Origin: Sphingomonadales bacterium
GTDB taxonomy: Bacteria > Pseudomonadota > Alphaproteobacteria > Sphingomonadales > Kordiimonadaceae
Direction: 5' to 3'
DNA: 50,793 bases
NCBI GenBank assembly: GCA_011088215.1
Contig: JAALKD010000022.1
Location: 1-50,793, forward strand
Positions 25,605-34,052 of the stretch are shown here, one piece after another. Under the pieces are notes generated by a model. The model ran no database searches, had not been told where the DNA came from, and saw only the letters and a list, made by a program, of their open reading frames with translations. A program made the translations under genes and the position numbers. Position 1 is the stretch's first letter, and each line of letters opens with the position of its first letter.

Positions 25605-27167
25605 CTGACCAAAGTTTTCAGACATCGTGTATTCTGGTTATTGGCAGCCATATCAGCGACCTTGGCTACACTTATTCTAGTGACGCTCTGGAGCCTGATA
25701 AATACATGGCAAGCCTATTCCCGGCCAATTTTCGAAAACATGCTTGAAGTTGACGTTGAGATTGAAAGGGACTTTGATCTCATCAGGAATTTGAACCAGC
25801 GTTTTTCCAACCAACCCACGTGCACGGAAACTATCCTCAAGTCCATGCGATTGGCTCAACTTAACGCCAGACGACTTCATGAATTCTCATATGTGGTGGA
25901 TGACATGATAGTTTGCACAACGACATTAGGGCAAGTTTCTGAGCCTATATCCCAATCAGAAGAATCCGTGAAAGGAGAATTTTCCGACGTTGAATTTTCT
26001 CTTTCAGTGCCAATTGTGGCGCTGGATGGGCATATCACGAGTATGCAAGTCAGAATTGGTGGGTTTCAGGCATTTATCCGACCGCTCCCCATCGACACTA
26101 TGCAAATGCCTTGGCTGCAAACCGGTGTCTATGCAATCACCGAGAAGGGAGTTCAGTCTGTTCTGCAACCACTGGCGGTTGAACCCCGCGCTCCGTTTCA
26201 AGACGATAATCCGCGTTGGTGGATAGAGGAGGGCAGGTGGGTCGAACAATATTGTTACGGTTCGGGCAGCTGTGGTTTGGTTGTTATTAATATCGCACTG
26301 TATCTATCGCATCGCCAAGAAGTCGTCTTAGTCATTCTTATGTTTTTCACTCTTGTTGCGGGATTGGTTGGGGTTGTCATCTGGTCTGCGCATAAACGGT
26401 ACATGCAAATCGGCCGACAGCTGAAACGCAGTCTCAATTACCGAACGGTGGACTGCGTTTATCAACCTATATTCCGGCTGGACAACGGGCATCTGGAGGG
26501 GTGTGAAGTTCTGTGCCGCTGGCGCGACGAAGGCAATCAACAAATACGACCCGATGTCTTTATCGGTGAGATAGAAAGAAATGGCCAGACCCGTCAGCTG
26601 ACGGAAATTGTTATCAAAAAGGCTATCGATGAATTGATGGCCGCAGGTTTGTTCGGGCGAATCAGAATGGCTGTAAATACCTTTCCCGATGACATCGCAT
26701 CTGGCCATGTTGATCGAATATTGACCAAAACTCTGAACGGCCGGCCTTGTCAGTCTGTTACTGTTGAAGTAACGGAACAAGAAGCTTCAAACGTAGGGGA
26801 GGTTGCCGAAAACATTGAACAATTACGTAGCAAGTCCATCCGGTTGGCTATTGATGATTTTGGAACCGGATATTCCAATTTTCAACATTTGGAAAAATTA
26901 AATGTAGATTATCTTAAGATTGACCAAAGCTTTGTTCGCGGCATGGAAACCAATGCCCTTAGAAGCCATTTAATTAAAAGTATCACGGAAATGGCCCAGA
27001 TATTGGGTCTCCAAACCGTTGCTGAAGGCGTGGAACTGCAGGCACAGTTTGATGCTCTGAAATCACTAGGAGTAAGTTTTTCTCAGGGTTATCTGCATGC
27101 GAAACCAATGCCGATTTCTGACTTTGCCAATTATGTAAAACAGCATAAGATTAGCAACATTGGATAA
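25605..27167 (+). CDS. Membrane-bound EAL phosphodiesterase with CSS-type periplasmic sensor
   Basis: Probably degrades cyclic di-GMP. Numbered from the TTG at 25641, the protein has a first membrane helix (about 1-20), a periplasmic domain (25-215) with C61 and C92-T-T resembling the redox-sensing CSS domain, a second helix (230-250) and an EAL domain (270-505). EAL residues are present: E289 in EVL, N346, E379, DDFGTG 405-410, K426, E462 and QGY 482-484, so activity is likely. The start is unclear. No ATG is in frame after the stop at 25572. TTG 25641 falls inside the first helix, whereas CTG 25605 would add a basic leader (TKVFRHR) and follows GGGAG. The given start assumes CTG. Confidence 0.85.
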   Translation: MTKVFRHRVFWLLAAISATLATLILVTLWSLINTWQAYSRPIFENMLEVDVEIERDFDLIRNLNQRFSNQPTCTETILKSMRLAQLNARRLHEFSYVVDDMIVCTTTLGQVSEPISQSEESVKGEFSDVEFSLSVPIVALDGHITSMQVRIGGFQAFIRPLPIDTMQMPWLQTGVYAITEKGVQSVLQPLAVEPRAPFQDDNPRWWIEEGRWVEQYCYGSGSCGLVVINIALYLSHRQEVVLVILMFFTLVAGLVGVVIWSAHKRYMQIGRQLKRSLNYRTVDCVYQPIFRLDNGHLEGCEVLCRWRDEGNQQIRPDVFIGEIERNGQTRQLTEIVIKKAIDELMAAGLFGRIRMAVNTFPDDIASGHVDRILTKTLNGRPCQSVTVEVTEQEASNVGEVAENIEQLRSKSIRLAIDDFGTGYSNFQHLEKLNVDYLKIDQSFVRGMETNALRSHLIKSITEMAQILGLQTVAEGVELQAQFDALKSLGVSFSQGYLHAKPMPISDFANYVKQHKISNIG

Positions 27168-27221
27168 TCAGGGTCCTCGGTTTTGCCGATGTTGTCTATT
27201 TGGTTTTGGAAACGGAAATTT

Positions 27222-28061
27222 ATGAAAATTACGAAGACACTTGTCAGCCGTACTGCTGTCGCAGCGTTAGCAACTACACTCATGTCAGGGGCTACATTCG
27301 CGCAGTCGGACAGTAATATATACTCCGGCCTTCAAGCTTTCAGCGACCTTGTCTTGCCAGATGTTTCACAGATAACAATTGGTGCCGGGCCCAGTTTTGG
27401 CCCGGACTATTTTGGGTCTGATGACTATGAATTCCGCCCCAAAGCCGCTTTGTACATCAAATTTGACAAATACCTGACCTTGGAAAATGACGGGGCCTCA
27501 CTCAATCTACTTGGGCTCAGTAATTTCCAGTTTGGGCCCGTGGCTCATTTTACACCGTGGCGGAACGAGGATGAAAATCCCGTTCTGAACGGACTGGGCG
27601 ATATCGACGCCAGCTTGGATTTTGGTCTGTATGCCAAAGTTCTCGTAGCAAAGCGTTTCTCGGCTCGCTTACGTCTATTCAATGATTTGCTGAAAGATGA
27701 TAACGGCGCGGCAGTAGAACTGTCGCTCAACGCAGTTATTCACCAATCCGATAATTTTTCATTGTTGTTTGGCGTTACTGGCAGCTGGATTGACGATAAA
27801 AGGGCACAACGGTTTTTTGGTGTTACAGCAAACCAAGCGTTAGCCTCTGGTCTGCCGGAATTCAGGCCTGGAACCTCGTTTCAAGACGTACGGGCGGATA
27901 TTGGCGCGCGCTGGGAATTGTCTGATAAGTGGGCGGTCAACGCTTATGGTCGGTACTCCAGACTATTAGGCGACATTAAAGACAGTCCTCTTGTCGATAC
28001 TTTTGGCTCCGAAAATCAATTCACCGTTGGCACATTTATCACGCGAACATTCGCATTCTAG
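27222..28061 (+). CDS. MipA/OmpV family outer-membrane protein
   Basis: A 279-residue beta-barrel with a signal peptide (MKITKTLVSRTAVAALA, cleavage near TFAQ). The family pattern is clear: ITIGAGPSFGPDYFGSDDY near the start of the mature protein (part given), GPVAHFTPW, and a C-terminal FITRTFAF ending in Phe as barrel proteins do. Members include MltA-interacting protein and OmpV; the role here is unknown. ATG at 27222 was chosen so that the signal peptide begins the protein. It is 54 bases after the EAL gene and directly followed by the EEP-fold gene. Confidence 0.9.
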   Translation: MKITKTLVSRTAVAALATTLMSGATFAQSDSNIYSGLQAFSDLVLPDVSQITIGAGPSFGPDYFGSDDYEFRPKAALYIKFDKYLTLENDGASLNLLGLSNFQFGPVAHFTPWRNEDENPVLNGLGDIDASLDFGLYAKVLVAKRFSARLRLFNDLLKDDNGAAVELSLNAVIHQSDNFSLLFGVTGSWIDDKRAQRFFGVTANQALASGLPEFRPGTSFQDVRADIGARWELSDKWAVNAYGRYSRLLGDIKDSPLVDTFGSENQFTVGTFITRTFAF

Positions 28062-28063
28062 GT

Positions 28064-29194
28064 GTGTTTGACCGAATGAAGCAGTCAACTGCCATTATAG
28101 AAAAAACTGGCTTTTTATTGCCATTATTGTTGGTGCTGTCGGTCTGTGCGACCCGCCTTCCGGAGCCATCAGTTCCACAGAGCAATATTACAGCACCGCC
28201 TGAAATCAGCATTAATCCTGACACGGGTGAGCACAGCACGGAAATTGACGTTCTGATATACAATATTGCGGCGCTGCCATGGCCACTCCGCAGCAACCGC
28301 GCCAAAGCAACCAAGTTGATTGGAGCCGAACTCGCCGCAATGCGCAAAAGAGGTGAGCAGCCAAACATTGTCATGATTCAGGAGGGGTTTCGTTCATCTA
28401 TCAAACGAATGATTGAACTCTCGGGATACCCAAATTGGGTACGTGGACCCAAAGCAAGCGATAAAATGCCCGACTTTTCTGATCGCGCGCCCGAAGATTT
28501 CAAAAAAGGCCGTAGCTTTTTTAAAGGCGAACGCATCGGTAAAATCATGGACTCTGGGCTCTATATTCTTAGCGACTGGCCAATCTTGGGCAAAACTAGC
28601 CAACCCTTTTACCGCTATGAATGCGCGGGCTTCGACTGCGGCGCCAACAAAGGGATGTTGGCTGTTGGTATCCAGGTGCCCGGCATGCCTGGCTTCTTGC
28701 AGATGTTTACCATTCACATGAATGCCGGAGGCACGACAACAGGCGTGTCTGAAGAACGATCGCTAACCGCCCACTCACTACAAATTGACCATCTGAATGA
28801 AACCATGAAAGAGGGCGTCGATGTCGAACAACCCCTAATTTTCGGTGGTGACTTTAACATGAAGCAAGCCCGTGAAAGAATGGGTTATGTGGAACGTGAC
28901 CGCGAGCAAGTCGAAGATATCAAGCTTGTTCAGCATTATTGTGTCGTCATCGTACCATCTGAGTGTGATGTTCGTATGGAATATGAAAGCAGTGAACCCT
29001 GGCTGGAAACACAGGACTGGCAAGCCTGGAGGTCAGGAAAACAAGTCAAAGTGAAGGCAATTCTGGTTGACAATATGTTCGAAGAAGAACGATCAGATGC
29101 TCCTAAAATCAAAGGACGCAGAACACTCTCCGACCATAATGGTTTGCTGGTGAGATACCGGTTGAGCTGGAAACCCTTGGTGTCGAACAATTAG
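28064..29194 (+). CDS. Secreted endonuclease/exonuclease/phosphatase-fold enzyme
   Basis: A 376-residue protein of the EEP superfamily (DNase I, sphingomyelinase and inositol phosphatase relatives). It has a hydrophobic N-terminus with LLVLSVC, a possible lipobox, then the fold's core motifs: IDVLIYNIA, IVMIQEGF (catalytic Glu), FTIHMNAG, FGGDFNM (Asp/Asn) and the terminal SDHNGLLV (Asp-His). A secreted sphingomyelinase-like or phospholipase C-like role fits export, but a nuclease cannot be excluded. It starts with GTG two bases after the mipA stop, or ATG at 28076, so it is probably cotranscribed with mipA. Confidence 0.82.
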   Translation: MFDRMKQSTAIIEKTGFLLPLLLVLSVCATRLPEPSVPQSNITAPPEISINPDTGEHSTEIDVLIYNIAALPWPLRSNRAKATKLIGAELAAMRKRGEQPNIVMIQEGFRSSIKRMIELSGYPNWVRGPKASDKMPDFSDRAPEDFKKGRSFFKGERIGKIMDSGLYILSDWPILGKTSQPFYRYECAGFDCGANKGMLAVGIQVPGMPGFLQMFTIHMNAGGTTTGVSEERSLTAHSLQIDHLNETMKEGVDVEQPLIFGGDFNMKQARERMGYVERDREQVEDIKLVQHYCVVIVPSECDVRMEYESSEPWLETQDWQAWRSGKQVKVKAILVDNMFEEERSDAPKIKGRRTLSDHNGLLVRYRLSWKPLVSNN

Positions 29195-29251
29195 AAACAA
29201 ACCAATATTCCTTTCAGACCGACTTTTCTTATTCTAAGTTACCACCTTCTT

Positions 29252-29293
29252 CTCGTATAAGTTTTATGATAGGCTACCCTCAGTAGTTACGAG
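29252..29293 (+). promoter_or_regulatory. Candidate structured RNA in the guanine deaminase leader
   Basis: CTCGTA (29252-29257) pairs with TACGAG (29288-29293) and encloses ATAA/TTAT (29257-29260 with 29264-29267) and GGCTAC/GTAGTT (29272-29277 with 29283-29288, two G-U pairs), giving a three-way-junction-like outline, with one or two bases shared between helices. It lies 40 bases before a perfect AAAGGAG ribosome site for the deaminase gene. I cannot assign it to guanine or xanthine riboswitch families from memory. Confidence 0.3.
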
Positions 29294-29333
29294 TTGTTCC
29301 TTTAGTTGCTATCTTACTTAAAGGAGTAACCTC

Positions 29334-30683
29334 ATGAGGCATGCTATTCGTGGCTCTGCCATTTCGTTTAAAGATAATCCTTTTGCCAAACCTGTAAGCG
29401 AATGCCTCGTCTACGAGGAAGACGCCATCGTTGTTATCGATGATGGAAAGATAGTCGCATTTGGGCCCGCCACGGATATTCAGCCAACACTAGCCAAAGA
29501 CATACCTGTCACGCGGTACACCGATGCGTTGATCATGCCTGGGTTCATCGATTGCCATGTACATTATCCGCAAACGGAAATTATCGGCGCCTATGGCAAA
29601 CAACTGTTGGACTGGCTCAACAAATACACCTTTGTCGCCGAGCAAACCTTCCGCGACAAAGACCACGCCAGTGAGGTTGCGCGTGTATTCCTGAGAGAAT
29701 GCCTGAGGGCAGGGACCACCACTGCAACGGTTTTTTGTACAGTTGACCCAACGTCTGTCGATGCCTTTTTCGAAAAATCACAAAAGCTCAACATGCGTAA
29801 TATCGCAGGTAAGGTTCTGATGGACCGCAACGCCCCAGAAGCACTTACCGACACACCGCAATCCGGATACGACCAGACCAAGGAATTAATTAAACGTTGG
29901 CATGGCAACGGTCGCCAACTTTACTGCGTCACACCCCGATTTGCCCCGACAAGTACGCCCGAGCAGATGGAAATGACCGGCGCGGTATGGCAAGAACACC
30001 CCGGCACCTATCTGCAAAGTCATGTTTCTGAAAACAAGGGTGAAATCGAGTGGGTTAAGGAACTGTACCCTGACTGCGACGGATAACTTGATGTTTACAG
30101 GCGCTATGGGCAACTTGGCCCTCGGGCAATTCACGGTCACGGTGTTCACTTGACCGAAGCAGAGTTTCAGGTTCTCCCTGAAACAGGTACAGCAATATCC
30201 CACTGTCCGACGTCCAATCTATTCCTCGGCAGTGGACTGTTTAGCCTGGAAACGGCGATGAAAGCCGAGCGACCCATCCGTGTAGGTCTGGCGACCGACT
30301 TGGGTGCGGGCACTAATTTTTCACAGCTGGTAACCATGAACGAGGCCTACAAGGTTGCACAAATGAGTGGCTATTCGCTGAGCGCACCGCACGCCTTTTA
30401 TCTGGCAACCCGCGGCGCTGCCAATGCGCTGTATCTTGACGATAAAATTGGCAGCATTGAAGTGGGTATGGAAGCCGACCTCACTGTGCTGGACCTGAAC
30501 GCCACACCAGTTCTTGAATATCGCATGAAATATGCGCGCAATATCGATGAAATGCTCTTTGTCTTGATGACTTTGGGGGACGACCGAACAGCAAGGGCGA
30601 CTTATGTCGCAGGAGAACTGCTTTATTCACGCAATCCGCATATCACAAACGAACAGTTTACCAGGAGTTTAACAACCGACTAG
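29334..30683 (+). pseudogene. guaD: Guanine deaminase interrupted by one in-frame TAA
   Basis: Guanine deaminase turns guanine into xanthine and ammonia. The frame is open for 250 codons, meets TAA at 30084-30086, then continues in the same frame to 30683 with full family likeness: 449 positions in all, the normal length. Zinc motifs lie on both sides: DCHVHYPQTEI before, and IHGHGVHLT, HCPTSNLFLGSGLF and ATDLGAGTNFS after. In the conserved context D-x-LDVY the stop replaces what is usually Tyr, so a TAC/TAT to TAA change explains it. No frameshift is involved. It could be a recent nonsense mutation, a sequencing error or a read-through site. It starts the cassette with an MFS carrier and a Tsx-type channel. 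Confidence 0.88.
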
Positions 30684-30697
30684 CCATTTGTGGCTAG
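30680..30697 (+). other. Stem-loop between guanine deaminase and MFS genes
   Basis: CTAGCC and GGCTAG form a six-pair stem with loop ATTTGT that includes the deaminase stop codon. There is no U-run. It may act as an intercistronic processing or stability element. Confidence 0.35.
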
Positions 30698-30723
30698 GCA
30701 ACTGAAAAGATTGGGGAAAAATC

Positions 30724-32046
30724 ATGTCAGACGCAGTCGCAGATGGACCGCAAGCAACAACAGATAGCAAACTAGGCGGATTTCAAGCCTGGATAAATTG
30801 GCTACTCGGTGTTGCCTTTGTTGTTTTTGTTTTCACATTCCAAACTGGATATGCCGTTACCAACGTCAACATGATTGAGGACTTGGGCCTTACAGTGACC
30901 CAGGTCGGCATAATCGGCTCCATATACACTTGGGCATTTGCAGTTGTTCAGTTTGGTAGCGGGTCCATTCTCGATAAACTGGGCATGCGCTGGGTGCTGC
31001 CGGCAGCCTGCGCAATCGTTACGCTGGGAGGCTTTGTATTTGCCAATGCGTCTGGTACCGAAATGTTAATCGCCGGCCAAATATTGATGGCTATCGGCGG
31101 TTCGTTCGGATTTGTCGGGGCAGGATTTGTCGGCGGCAAATGGTTCGGGGCGGCCAAATATGGCTTCATGTTTTGCTGGGTACAGTTTGTTGCCTCTCTC
31201 GCGGCAATCGCCGGACAGAAAGTTCTGGGGTCACTGGTAACTGAATTCTCCTGGGATATTCTCCTGAACAGCCTTGCCACTGGCGGCCTGGTTTTGACCG
31301 TTCTGATGTTTATTATTATGCGTTCCCCCCACCAAATTGGCGATGAGGACGACAGCTGGCCTGGATTGATACCGTTTCTCAAGGATTTGATTGAACGTAT
31401 CAACTCGGTTTGCGCCATTTCGGACAGCTGGATTAACGCTCTTATTGGCGGTGCTACGTTTGGGTCCATGCTGGCACTCGGCGTCGTATGGGGCCCGCGG
31501 TTTCTGATCGCTGGCGGGATGGAATCAATTGATGCCTTCGGTGTCAGCGCAACCATGTGGCTGGGACTGGCCTTTGGAGCGCCTGTTTTTGGGTGGGTTT
31601 CCGACAAAATGAAACGCCGCAAGTTACCGATGGCCATGGGGTGTGCGTTCCAGTTGTTGGCGATCATCTATATAATAGCTAACCCTTCAATGAGCGTTGA
31701 AGCAGCGTCAATTGCCTTCTTCCTTTGGGGCTTCATGTCCGGTGGGTCGATGCTGAACTTCCCAATTGGAGCCGAACTCGTGAAGCCAAGCCTGATCGGC
31801 ACTTCAGCAGCTGTTGTTAACGCCGTACAGTTTGTTGTCGGCGGTATCATTATGGCAATACCGGGCAGGGTACTTGCAGGCACCAGTCTGATCGCCCGAT
31901 TTGCAGAAATTGATGCTGAGCGTGTAGTTGCGGCGCCAACGATCAGCGACTACCAATGGGCGCTGATAATTATTCCGCTAGCGCTTTCGGTTGCCTTGTT
32001 TCTGTTCTTGTTCTTGCGTGAAACGTATCAATCAGAGGAAACCTGA
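30724..32046 (+). CDS. MFS transporter, probable purine-related carrier
   Basis: A 440-residue inner-membrane carrier with about 12 helices in two six-helix halves separated by a hydrophilic loop near residues 200-225. The loop 2-3 signature of MFS is visible as GSILDKLGMRWVLP, and its second-half counterpart as GWVSDKMKRRKLPM. The substrate is not given by sequence; its place between guanine deaminase and a nucleoside-type outer-membrane channel suggests purine or nucleoside transport. The ribosome site GGGGAAAA lies just before the ATG. The start is 40 bases after the deaminase stop. Confidence 0.88.
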   Translation: MSDAVADGPQATTDSKLGGFQAWINWLLGVAFVVFVFTFQTGYAVTNVNMIEDLGLTVTQVGIIGSIYTWAFAVVQFGSGSILDKLGMRWVLPAACAIVTLGGFVFANASGTEMLIAGQILMAIGGSFGFVGAGFVGGKWFGAAKYGFMFCWVQFVASLAAIAGQKVLGSLVTEFSWDILLNSLATGGLVLTVLMFIIMRSPHQIGDEDDSWPGLIPFLKDLIERINSVCAISDSWINALIGGATFGSMLALGVVWGPRFLIAGGMESIDAFGVSATMWLGLAFGAPVFGWVSDKMKRRKLPMAMGCAFQLLAIIYIIANPSMSVEAASIAFFLWGFMSGGSMLNFPIGAELVKPSLIGTSAAVVNAVQFVVGGIIMAIPGRVLAGTSLIARFAEIDAERVVAAPTISDYQWALIIIPLALSVALFLFLFLRETYQSEET

Positions 32047-32047
32047 C

Positions 32048-32887
32048 GTGAGGCAAATAAGCTTTCGGTTTAAGGCTATGGTACAACATGCAAGTGTCGC
32101 CTTGATACTCGCCAATTTGATAGCACAGCCAGCTACCAGCCAAGAAGAGGGAAAGTCTCCCTCTTTTTTCCAGTGGCAAACTACCGAGTTCCATCTTCAG
32201 TACGGCAATAATTTTAAGATTGCCTTCACACCTGATAACGCCCAGCAAGACGCCTTCATTTACACCCTGCAGCATGCCGACGTTTGGAAATACGGCGACA
32301 ATTTCTTCTTCGTTGATTTTACGGATGCGGAAGATACAGGCTTTGACATTTACGGCGAATTTTATGCCAACTTTAGTCTCGGAAAAATCACTGGTTCCGA
32401 TGTGTCCTTCGGACCAGTAAAAGATGTAGGTGTTCTCGCCGGTGTCAACTACGCCAAAGAAGCCAAGGTCTTCAAGTTCTTGCCTGGCGTACGCCTTTCC
32501 TGGGGGCTACACCAGTTCGGCTTCCTTAACACCGATATCACTGCCTACATCGATGGCAGCAGCGGCACAGATGATGGCGGCGCACCTGCTGAGACCGATA
32601 GTTTTATGGTGGACGTTAACTGGGCGTTGCCGTTCAACATTGGAAATCAGGACTTCAGCATTGAAGGGCATATTGAATACATCGATGGGCGGCGAAATGA
32701 ATTTGGGGAGGACGTATCCTGGCATGTGCTCGGTCAACCACAGTTTCGGTATGACTTGGGCAAGAGTTTGCTGGGTAAACCCGGGCACCTCTTCGCAGGT
32801 ATCGAGTATCAGTTCTGGATCAATAAACTGGGCGAACGCAACACGGACGAGCATGTAGTGCAGGCACTGATCGTGGGCCGGTTTTAG
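32048..32887 (+). CDS. Tsx-like nucleoside-specific outer-membrane channel
   Basis: A 279-residue outer-membrane protein of the Tsx/OmpK channel family. It has a signal peptide (hydrophobic ALILANLIAQPATSQ) and the family strands: WQTTEFHLQYGNNF, DVWKYGDNFFFVDFTD, FLPGVRLSWG and a closing QALIVGRF with terminal Phe. E. coli Tsx passes nucleosides and deoxynucleosides. I chose GTG 32048, one base after the MFS stop, because AGAGGA stands eight bases upstream. With the preceding two genes it would form an uptake route across both membranes to a purine deaminase. Confidence 0.85.
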   Translation: MRQISFRFKAMVQHASVALILANLIAQPATSQEEGKSPSFFQWQTTEFHLQYGNNFKIAFTPDNAQQDAFIYTLQHADVWKYGDNFFFVDFTDAEDTGFDIYGEFYANFSLGKITGSDVSFGPVKDVGVLAGVNYAKEAKVFKFLPGVRLSWGLHQFGFLNTDITAYIDGSSGTDDGGAPAETDSFMVDVNWALPFNIGNQDFSIEGHIEYIDGRRNEFGEDVSWHVLGQPQFRYDLGKSLLGKPGHLFAGIEYQFWINKLGERNTDEHVVQALIVGRF

Positions 32888-32979
32888 GTGCAAACAGCAA
32901 TGACCACCGATAGAATAGGGAGACGTCAAAGCGCCCTTGTCCTTGCCCACTGTAAATTTGTTCGCGGGGATAAGTAAAC

Positions 32980-33696
32980 ATGTCATTGCTGCAAGCTGTC
33001 TTTCTGACCACGCTAATTGCGGGTTTGGCCATGCCGCTGGGGGCTGCCTTCGCGCGGGTCGAACATATTAAAGCCAGGTGGCTTGAGGAAGAATTTCGGC
33101 ACAGTGTGATTGCTTTTGGCGGTGGCGCTCTGTTGTCAGCCGTTGCGTTGGTTTTGGTTCCTGAGGGAACGGAGAACCTTGATTTACTATCGTCGTCCGT
33201 GTGTTTTGTTGCTGGTGGGTTTGCCTTCATGATGCTGGATATGTATCTGGCAAAGAAAAATACGCCAGCGAGCCAACTGGCTGCAATGTTATCCGATTTT
33301 ATCCCCGAATCTCTGGCTTTAGGCGCAGCGTTTGCGACAAACGTTGAGATCGCGTATTTGTTGGCTGGATTGATTGCACTTCAAAATTTACCTGAAGGCT
33401 TCAACGCCTACCGCGAATTAATAGAGGCTCGTCTTGTTTCGCCCAACCAAATAATTACAGCTTTTACAGCGATGGCGTTTCTGGGACCAGCCGTCGGGGT
33501 ATCTGGGTATATATGGTTGTATGATGAGCCCGCTATTGTTTCAGCGATCATGCTTTTTGCGGCGGGTGGCATTTTATATTCAGTTTTTCAGGATTTAGCG
33601 CCCCAAGCGAAGCTTGAAAAACGCTGGGCACCACCGATTGGTGCCGTGCTGGGTTTTCTTCTGGGTATGATCGGTTCAATGCTCTCGGCGGGATAG
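32980..33696 (+). CDS. ZIP family divalent metal transporter
   Basis: A 238-residue membrane protein with about seven or eight helices. The two ZIP metal-site motifs are recognisable: DFIPESLALGAAF (usual HxxPEG/S form in helix 4) and ALQNLPEGFNAYRE (helix 5), with conserved polar residues on both. Helix 4 has Asp in place of the usual His. Members import zinc, iron or manganese; the metal is unknown. GGGGA precedes the ATG. It is the last intact gene before the tRNA end of the proposed island. Confidence 0.87.
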   Translation: MSLLQAVFLTTLIAGLAMPLGAAFARVEHIKARWLEEEFRHSVIAFGGGALLSAVALVLVPEGTENLDLLSSSVCFVAGGFAFMMLDMYLAKKNTPASQLAAMLSDFIPESLALGAAFATNVEIAYLLAGLIALQNLPEGFNAYRELIEARLVSPNQIITAFTAMAFLGPAVGVSGYIWLYDEPAIVSAIMLFAAGGILYSVFQDLAPQAKLEKRWAPPIGAVLGFLLGMIGSMLSAG

Positions 33697-33704
33697 ACTA
33701 CGGT

Positions 33705-33984
33705 CTTTTACGACGCCTAGTGATCATGCGCCGCAAATAAAGCGTCTTCTCACGGACGAAAACGTGCTCCGCATCGCCGGTGAGTTTGAACAGATTGTGC
33801 CGCAAGCACTCTGGCAAAGGTGCAATACAATTCTTGATGCTCAAAAGAATGCAGGCGGGCCGAAGCGTTTACGCATATCGACGCACTCAACCCCGACGCA
33901 TACGCAAAAATAGCAGATGGCTTGCATGACGGTACGGTAACGGAGTCTGCGGCAATTTACATGCTTGGTACAGATTCAAATTAA
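33705..33984 (+). pseudogene. Possible decayed coding remnant beside tRNA-Leu
   Basis: No intact gene lies between the ZIP gene and the tRNA (about 360 bases). One frame is open through TDENVLRIAGEFEQIVPQAL and LWQRCNTILDAQKN and ends at 33911-33913. A second frame, open from 33838, reads DALNPDAYAKIADGLHDG to a TAA at 33982-33984. Together they look like one protein end broken by a frameshift between about 33838 and 33900. The IVPQALWQRCNTIL text loosely resembles the recombinase domain of serine recombinases; this is a weak impression, not an identification. Confidence 0.3.
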
Positions 33985-34052
33985 GCGCATACTGCAAATC
34001 GCATTGCGCCAAAATTGCACCAAATAGGCGTAAGTAATTGAATAGTTTGAAT

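Noticed and set aside
25551..25610. A c-di-GMP-I (GEMM) riboswitch before the EAL gene
   Set aside because: CACG and GGGCAAAC are present, but the second conserved half (GGACGCAAAGCC-type) and receptor are not in the right order, so I keep only a generic structured leader.
30948..31667. A 239-codon minus-strand frame opposite the MFS gene
   Set aside because: Antisense shadow of a membrane protein; composition (Pro, Asn, Ser, Ile) reflects the complement of hydrophobic codons.
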